A DNA stretch of 23,311 nucleotides from contig CM044493.1 of the NCBI GenBank assembly GCA_024364805.1, positions 39,094,396 through 39,117,706 of the forward strand, in the 5' to 3' direction. Positions 18,344-23,311 of the stretch are shown one piece after another. This stretch comes from Euprymna scolopes (Eukaryota > Mollusca > Cephalopoda > Sepiida > Sepiolidae). The notes below the pieces were generated by a model. The model was not told the DNA's origin. It did not search any database and saw only the letters and a program-made list of their open reading frames with translations. Both the position numbers and the translations under genes were made by a program. The first letter of the stretch is position 1; each line of letters starts with the position of its first letter.

Positions 18344-19746
18344 TCTGCTTTTCTTGTAATTCTTCTTTCTCCCTCTCCTTCTGGCTCCTTTCCTTTTTCT
18401 TCTTTCCCTTGTTCCCATTCTCTCTCTCTCTCTCCCTCTCTCACCCTCTGTCTTTCAGTAACGTCCCCGAATATTGACAGTCGTATTGCGAATCTTAATG
18501 TGATGACTTACAAACTTTTCTATTTGATGCTTTTTTTTTTAACTTTTTCTTTTTTCCTTAACTTGCTTTCTTTCCATGTCAATCTTTATTTATTTTTCTA
18601 TTTTCATCTTTGGACATGAGCCAATTGTGTTCATTCATGTGTATAACACACATGTACACACACAATTTGTTACAATTATAATAATAATAAGAGGTTAAAA
18701 AATAAAGATGAAAAAAATAAAAGATGTCTTCCTGCTCGTACCTCCACCCTCTCCATCCTCGTTCCCTTGCCATTTTACCCCTGACAAGATAACATCTGAA
18801 CTATCATCATGACATGATGCTTGATGGAGCAGTTGTGTTCACAAGTGTCTTGGCAAAATTATCATTGGCTACAAAACCCAACTGAAATCAGGAGTCAGAT
18901 TGAATCTTATACATTCTAACTTTCAACAGCTTCCGCCGACTAAAAAATCCCAACAGATCCCCAGTAAATGAGGCTCATGCAAAAATGTCTCCCTAATACC
19001 TCAATTATGCTATCTAATCTGCTACAGTTTCAAATACTTTCGCTCACTGATCCTGTTTAAGTCGCCGACTTTGTTTCTCATTTGACACAGATTTGAAAGT
19101 TTCCTCTCTGATTAAATGTCAATATTTCACTGAACAAAAACACTTTTCATAAACAATTGATGACCGAAGCGGATTTAAGGCTTGTTTCAAAAATAAAACT
19201 AATCTTGAATTTACACAAATGCTAATGCAGTTGAATTACTGATCTTTTTATGCACCATGAAGTGTTTTTTTTTTTCTTTTGTTCACTACATGTGCAGCCG
19301 ATTACTTTTTCTTTCGTTTTTTTTTTTGTTGTTTCTTAATTACTATTAGAAACAATTAACAAATAACCACTTTATTATTTGCTTAACTATTTTTGTTTTT
19401 CATTTTATAACATTTTCTGAATTATGTTATTTTTACGCCCATTCCGTTCATCAGTTTTGCTTTTTAACATGGTATCCTTGTATATTGCATTCTGGTGTAA
19501 ATATTAACATAAAAAATAAAATGTATTCATTTTTACTTTCAGCAAGTTCAGTTTCTTTGAAAAAAAATTTCATCTGTAAACTTCTAATGCATGCTTTTTT
19601 TTTTTCTTTTTCAAAAGAAAATTTTAAAAATTAAATAATCTAATCTTAAAAGGTTTTTAAGTTTAAACTTTTCAATAATAGAAGAAAAGTTCGGTTATCA
19701 AACAAGTGTATTATTATTATGCTTCCGAAGTTTTGAGATGAGGATT
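18344..19746. other. Pyrimidine-rich then AT-rich DNA, no gene seen
   Basis: The frame 18248-18619 encodes low-complexity Phe/Ser/Leu/Thr strings derived from TC and trinucleotide repeats and starts at a non-ATG codon. The 18720-19120 part is less AT-rich but has no open frame or recognised repeat. Confidence 0.5.
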
Positions 19747-19920
19747 GATTATTCATGTTATTTGGATTCTTCGAGTTACTGTTTTCATTTTGAGTGTTAT
19801 TTTCACAACTTTTCGACCTTCTTTTGGTGTGTCATTATGAACGACATTCAAAATACATTGTGAAAAGTAACACTCAAAATGAGATCAGTAGTCCGAAGAA
19901 TCCAAATAATACAAATAAAC
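19747..19920. repeat. Long imperfect foldback (hairpin), MITE- or miRNA-like
   Basis: The arms at 19747-19808 and 19858-19920 are reverse complements over about 62 bases with about nine mismatches and one single-base indel. The exact shared blocks include TTATTTGGATTCTTCG and CATTTTGAGTGTTA. The loop is 49 bases. Several mismatches become G:U pairs if transcribed from the plus strand. No TA or other target duplication is clear at the ends. It may be a small foldback transposon, a precursor of small RNAs, or a substrate for RNA editing. Confidence 0.85.
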
Positions 19921-21388
19921 TATAGCTGTTTTGTAATATTAGCAATATGTTACCTTTTTAAAACTTATTTTTGAAAATAAATGTTTAAAACCGTTTGCAA
20001 GTAAAAAAAAAAGTTGTTTTTTAAAGAATGCTGACATTATTCAATTTTTCTTTTGTTTCTTTCAAATTTGAAAAAAAAACATATTCATAACTTCTGTACA
20101 TTCTTCAATCAGAACGTTTTCATATATAATTTTCATATTGAAACATTTATTAATATTCAGTAACTTTAAAGTTAAAAAAATACAAACTTACAAATTGTTT
20201 CTCTGGTTATTTCTGATTCTGCATGTTAATTTTACAATTACAACATTATTTTTATCAATTTAGTATAAAGCTGATAATTTATTTGTAACGAGTGAAGAAA
20301 ATTGGTGATGCCCAGGAGTCGTAATATGGAAGCTTGAATCCATTTTCTACCCTAATCTAGAATTCCACTTTTTAGTTTAGCTAGATATCCATACACTAAA
20401 AACCGACTTTGTGTCTAACTTTGTCCTTGTGGCAAAGCAAGTCAATAGGGATTCTGTTTTATTGCATATTTCTAACTTAAGAGCTTTCTTGCCAAAACGA
20501 GTATATAAATTTCTATACAGCCAATTAACAAAATTATTTAATATGCTCAACAATTTTTAATATTTTTATCCATTTCTCCATATCTATATGATTTCAGTTT
20601 TTTTTATGTTTATGAACACAAAAAAAAAAAAAAAGATAAAATTCACTTTTTTAAACAATAAGTTAAATACAAAGTTGACAGGCGAATTATGCAAAATTAG
20701 TGAAGATAAAATCATTTGTATAGTAGAAGATATCGTTTTAAATTGATTGATTTGTACAAGTATAATTCATTTACATGATTATTTTATTGAAGTTTTTAGA
20801 CTGTTTATTCAATAGAAAAGTTGTGATGATTTCAGCAAAGAACATCACGTGATGTATAGAGTGCCACCATTGTTATTCTGATGTTAACAACACATTGAGG
20901 AAGGTAAAAGAGCTTAGCATTGACTAATAGCGATGGTAAAGGCAAAGGATCATGAAAAAGAATTTATAAATGATAATAATTTATAGATGATAATTTTACT
21001 TTATAATATTATTTGTAATCTCTTACAAACCTAACTAAATCCTCTGTGCTTATTCTTCGTAAACTACATGAATGTATAAGGATCTTCTGAGAGGGCAAAT
21101 ATAAACAGAGGCTGAGGAGAGTTTGACATAGGCAATCAAATATTGGTCCCTGTTGTTTGGATTTGAAACCAACGGTACCAATGTTGTTCTGATCTTCTGT
21201 AACACATATATGAATAACTGTATAAAGATGGAGAAAATTATGAGTTTGACTGGATGGGAAAACAAGATTCTGCTATAAAAGGAATTGAGCCTTCTAGGTC
21301 ATCAATATTGTAAGAATACAAATAAAGGAATACTAAAAATTAATCCATAAATGTTATATACGAGTATTTATTGTACTAACAACAGCAA
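19921..21388. other. AT-rich DNA, no gene seen
   Basis: No supported coding region is visible. A perfect CATCACGTGATG palindrome with an E-box core lies at 20843-20854. The minus-strand frame 21050-21265 has no motif and is not called. Confidence 0.5.
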
Positions 21389-21460
21389 ACTTGTTAGCCC
21401 AGAGGATACAGTGGCGGATTTCCACATAGTGACTGATGTCTACTATTCAAATCCCATAGT
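21389..21460 (+). repeat. Degenerate tRNA-like block, possible SINE head
   Basis: TAGCCCAGAGG (21395-21405) fits the tRNA/SINE A box. TATTCAAATCC (21444-21454) fits a B box 49 bases on, the spacing expected for an internal RNA polymerase III promoter. The acceptor and T stems do not pair well, so it is not a functional tRNA. A worn tRNA-derived SINE is the likeliest explanation, with moderate doubt. Confidence 0.35.
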
Positions 21461-21546
21461 TGATACACTTATTGCCTATAACCACACTGATGAATCTTGA
21501 AGAGACGAGTCTGTGGACGACTATATTTTACACTGGTTTACTTGAC

Positions 21547-21789
21547 TCATTTGTATACTCCAGAGAGATCCACCACATGCTTAAGAACAAAATTTTGCCA
21601 CCTATCATAGTCTTGAGTCAATCTTTGATCTGTCAAAAGTGGCATACTAATATTAACTCTTATCTGATCAGCCCATTTATTTAGCCATCATCCTCTTCAT
21701 CTTTCTTCAATGAAATCTTTATACGATTTCTTTACAGAGCTAGGATTTTGTAACCGGAATAAATATCCAGACCACGTTATCCTTTCTTT
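21547..21789 (-). mobile_element. LINE reverse transcriptase C-terminal fragment, third type
   Basis: One minus-strand frame of about 80 codons reads ITWSGYLFRLQNPSSVKKSY, KDFIEER, two stops close together, then WLNKWADQIRVNISMPLL and RLTQDYDRWQNFV, ending at a stop at 21547-21549. The order W-S-GH-like block, basic spacer, RW-DQIR and AQDR-RW is the usual end of endonuclease/reverse-transcriptase proteins of animal LINEs. The clade (RTE-like or another) cannot be fixed from this piece. It is unrelated to families A and B, which end in SHRRDV and TARLWNS blocks. No A tail is visible. It is inactive. Confidence 0.7.
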
Positions 21790-23311
21790 TTTTCTTTAAG
21801 TACTCCCCCCCCCTTTCCCCGAGGACTCATCTCAAATTTCCTTTACAACCATTATTTCATTTTTCTCTGTCAGTCGTTATGCAATGAAAGTATTTACAAA
21901 AAATAAGTAAATAATCTCTGATTTTCTTATCAAAATATTTTACTGGCAAACTTGATTTAAAGGATGAATGTAAATATTATGCATAGTTTTACTTATGCAA
22001 ATATGAATAATTAATAGCAATGAGATTATTCAGTTTATCTTGTCTGTAGAAATTTATGTTAAAGATCTTACAAGAATTTTCCTTGAAATAAGTGGGGTTT
22101 TTTTTTTCATTTTCTTTTTCCAATAAAAATCAACTTCTGTAGTAAAGAAATTAAATTCTTTTGAAATCAGATATAAAACCGGATTTTTTTCTATAGACGT
22201 ACAAAATAGTTTTGCATTTAATTTTTAGAGGTTTTTTTCTTAGGAAAAAATGTGATGCTGTCATATATAGTTTTTAGTTGTCAAGGAAAATCAGTTTAGA
22301 GCAAGGTTTTTGCTCTTAGATATTCAAGGTTTCTAAAACCAAAATTTTTGACAAATTAGTATTTGTTAAAAATGTTAAAATAATAATTATAATAATAATA
22401 ATCACAACAACAACAAAAAAAAAAAACATGTTGGTACCACAGAAAATGGTCATGAAAAATCCAAGAGGATGTAAAACTCAGAAAAGGAGAGAACCATTCA
22501 GAACTCCATTGGGAGAGCACAGAGAATACTAGAATCTTAAGGTTTCTGGCCACTCAAATTTCAGAAAAAGCCAATAACTATTATTAGTGGTAAACGGCTG
22601 TAGCAAGAACACAAAGTGGTTTGCAGCAAAACATACTGGAAATTTTGGGGAGACCTATCATTATGACTCCAGGGAACACTATCTGTGTTGACTGTGAGTA
22701 AACAGCAGTAATAATAATCTCTCTCTGCTCTTGTCATAAAGACTCCTCATATTCAAGATTTTCAATCGTTTTATATTTTTTTCATTTTAAATTTTTTATG
22801 CATCTACACATCTATAAGATTGGTCTGTCACATTCGAGTTTGAAAAAGTATTCTTGTTGGTCTGTCAAATTTATTTGGATTTTTTAGTCTGAAAAGTTTG
22901 ATTTTGAAATAGAATTTAAAAAATTTTTATGCATATTTAAATTTTTCATTTCATTGATTTTATTTTTTCCGTATTTTGTGCAACTGCTAATTTTTCTAAT
23001 TTACATCAGATATGAGAGAATATCTTTTTTTTTTTAATTTGGTTAATTAATTTTTTGGCCTTAATGAATCTTTGTTTTATCACACTTTGAAATATTTTGT
23101 ATCCGCTTGTTTTATTCTGATCTTAATAAGCACAACTTTCGTTTAAACAAACAAAAAAAAAACATGGAAAGAAGGGGGGATATAACCGTAAATTTCTTTG
23201 AACAAATCAAATTGGAACCAATATAAAAATCTATGTGAGGGACTGAGTAAAGATTTTCAGAAAGAAAATCTCACTCCTTGATTAGGTCAGCTGATGAACT
23301 AATGGCATCAA
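21790..23311. other. AT-rich DNA, no gene seen
   Basis: It contains a C tract at about 21805, AAT/AAC trinucleotide runs with a poly-A at about 22379-22428, and a small AGAGCAA/TTGCTCT stem at about 22298-22316. The open frame 22356-22553 minus crosses the trinucleotide run and is not called. No RNA gene or recognised repeat is visible. Confidence 0.5.

Noticed and set aside
18248-18619. 123-codon open frame with apparent hydrophobic N-terminus resembling a signal peptide
   Set aside because: It starts at a non-ATG codon, and its composition comes from TC runs and an AAT/GAT/GAC array, not from a protein family.

Overview
This is an AT-rich, gene-poor stretch of animal nuclear DNA with many simple repeats. 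Non-LTR retrotransposon tails and mariner-type DNA transposons account for nearly all recognisable protein similarity. The repeat families recall those of mollusc genomes, and a coleoid cephalopod (octopus-like) is the most likely source. That assignment rests on remembered family resemblance, not on a database search. The window reads as intergenic or large-intron DNA. I found no rRNA, convincing tRNA, CRISPR array, operon or confidently identified host gene.

Layout. 1-800: (AC)n and (AT)n microsatellites, then plain AT-rich DNA. 801-1612 (+): an internally deleted IS630-Tc1-mariner copy. 2205-2689 (+): a GC-elevated open region of unknown identity, the only plausible host coding sequence. 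2690-6878: mostly featureless, with a C-tract stem, an (AT)n tract and a CCAAT inverted repeat. 6879-7743 (-): a second copy of the same mariner family with both terminal inverted repeats and a TA target duplication. 8232-8805 (-): the 3' end of a non-LTR retrotransposon (family A). 9063-9136: CCAAT palindromes. 10369-11474: two inverted copies of a ~75-bp repeat flanking a tandem CACGTG array and a 318-base assembly gap. 11475-14350: AT-rich with microsatellites and a pyrimidine-rich strand. 14360-16888: a repeat cluster holding two family B LINE ends (-), a mariner fragment of a different lineage (+) and a second family A LINE end (+). 17700-17890: a worn GACTCC-type repeat. 19747-19920: a long, well-matched foldback. 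21389-21789: a degenerate tRNA-like block and the C-terminal end of a third LINE type (-).

No genes act together here. The interest lies in repeat structure: inverted pairs able to form long double-stranded RNA, the hairpin at 19747-19920, the inverted repeat around the gap, the CACGTG array, and the unidentified open region near 2.3 kb. I found no convincing new system.
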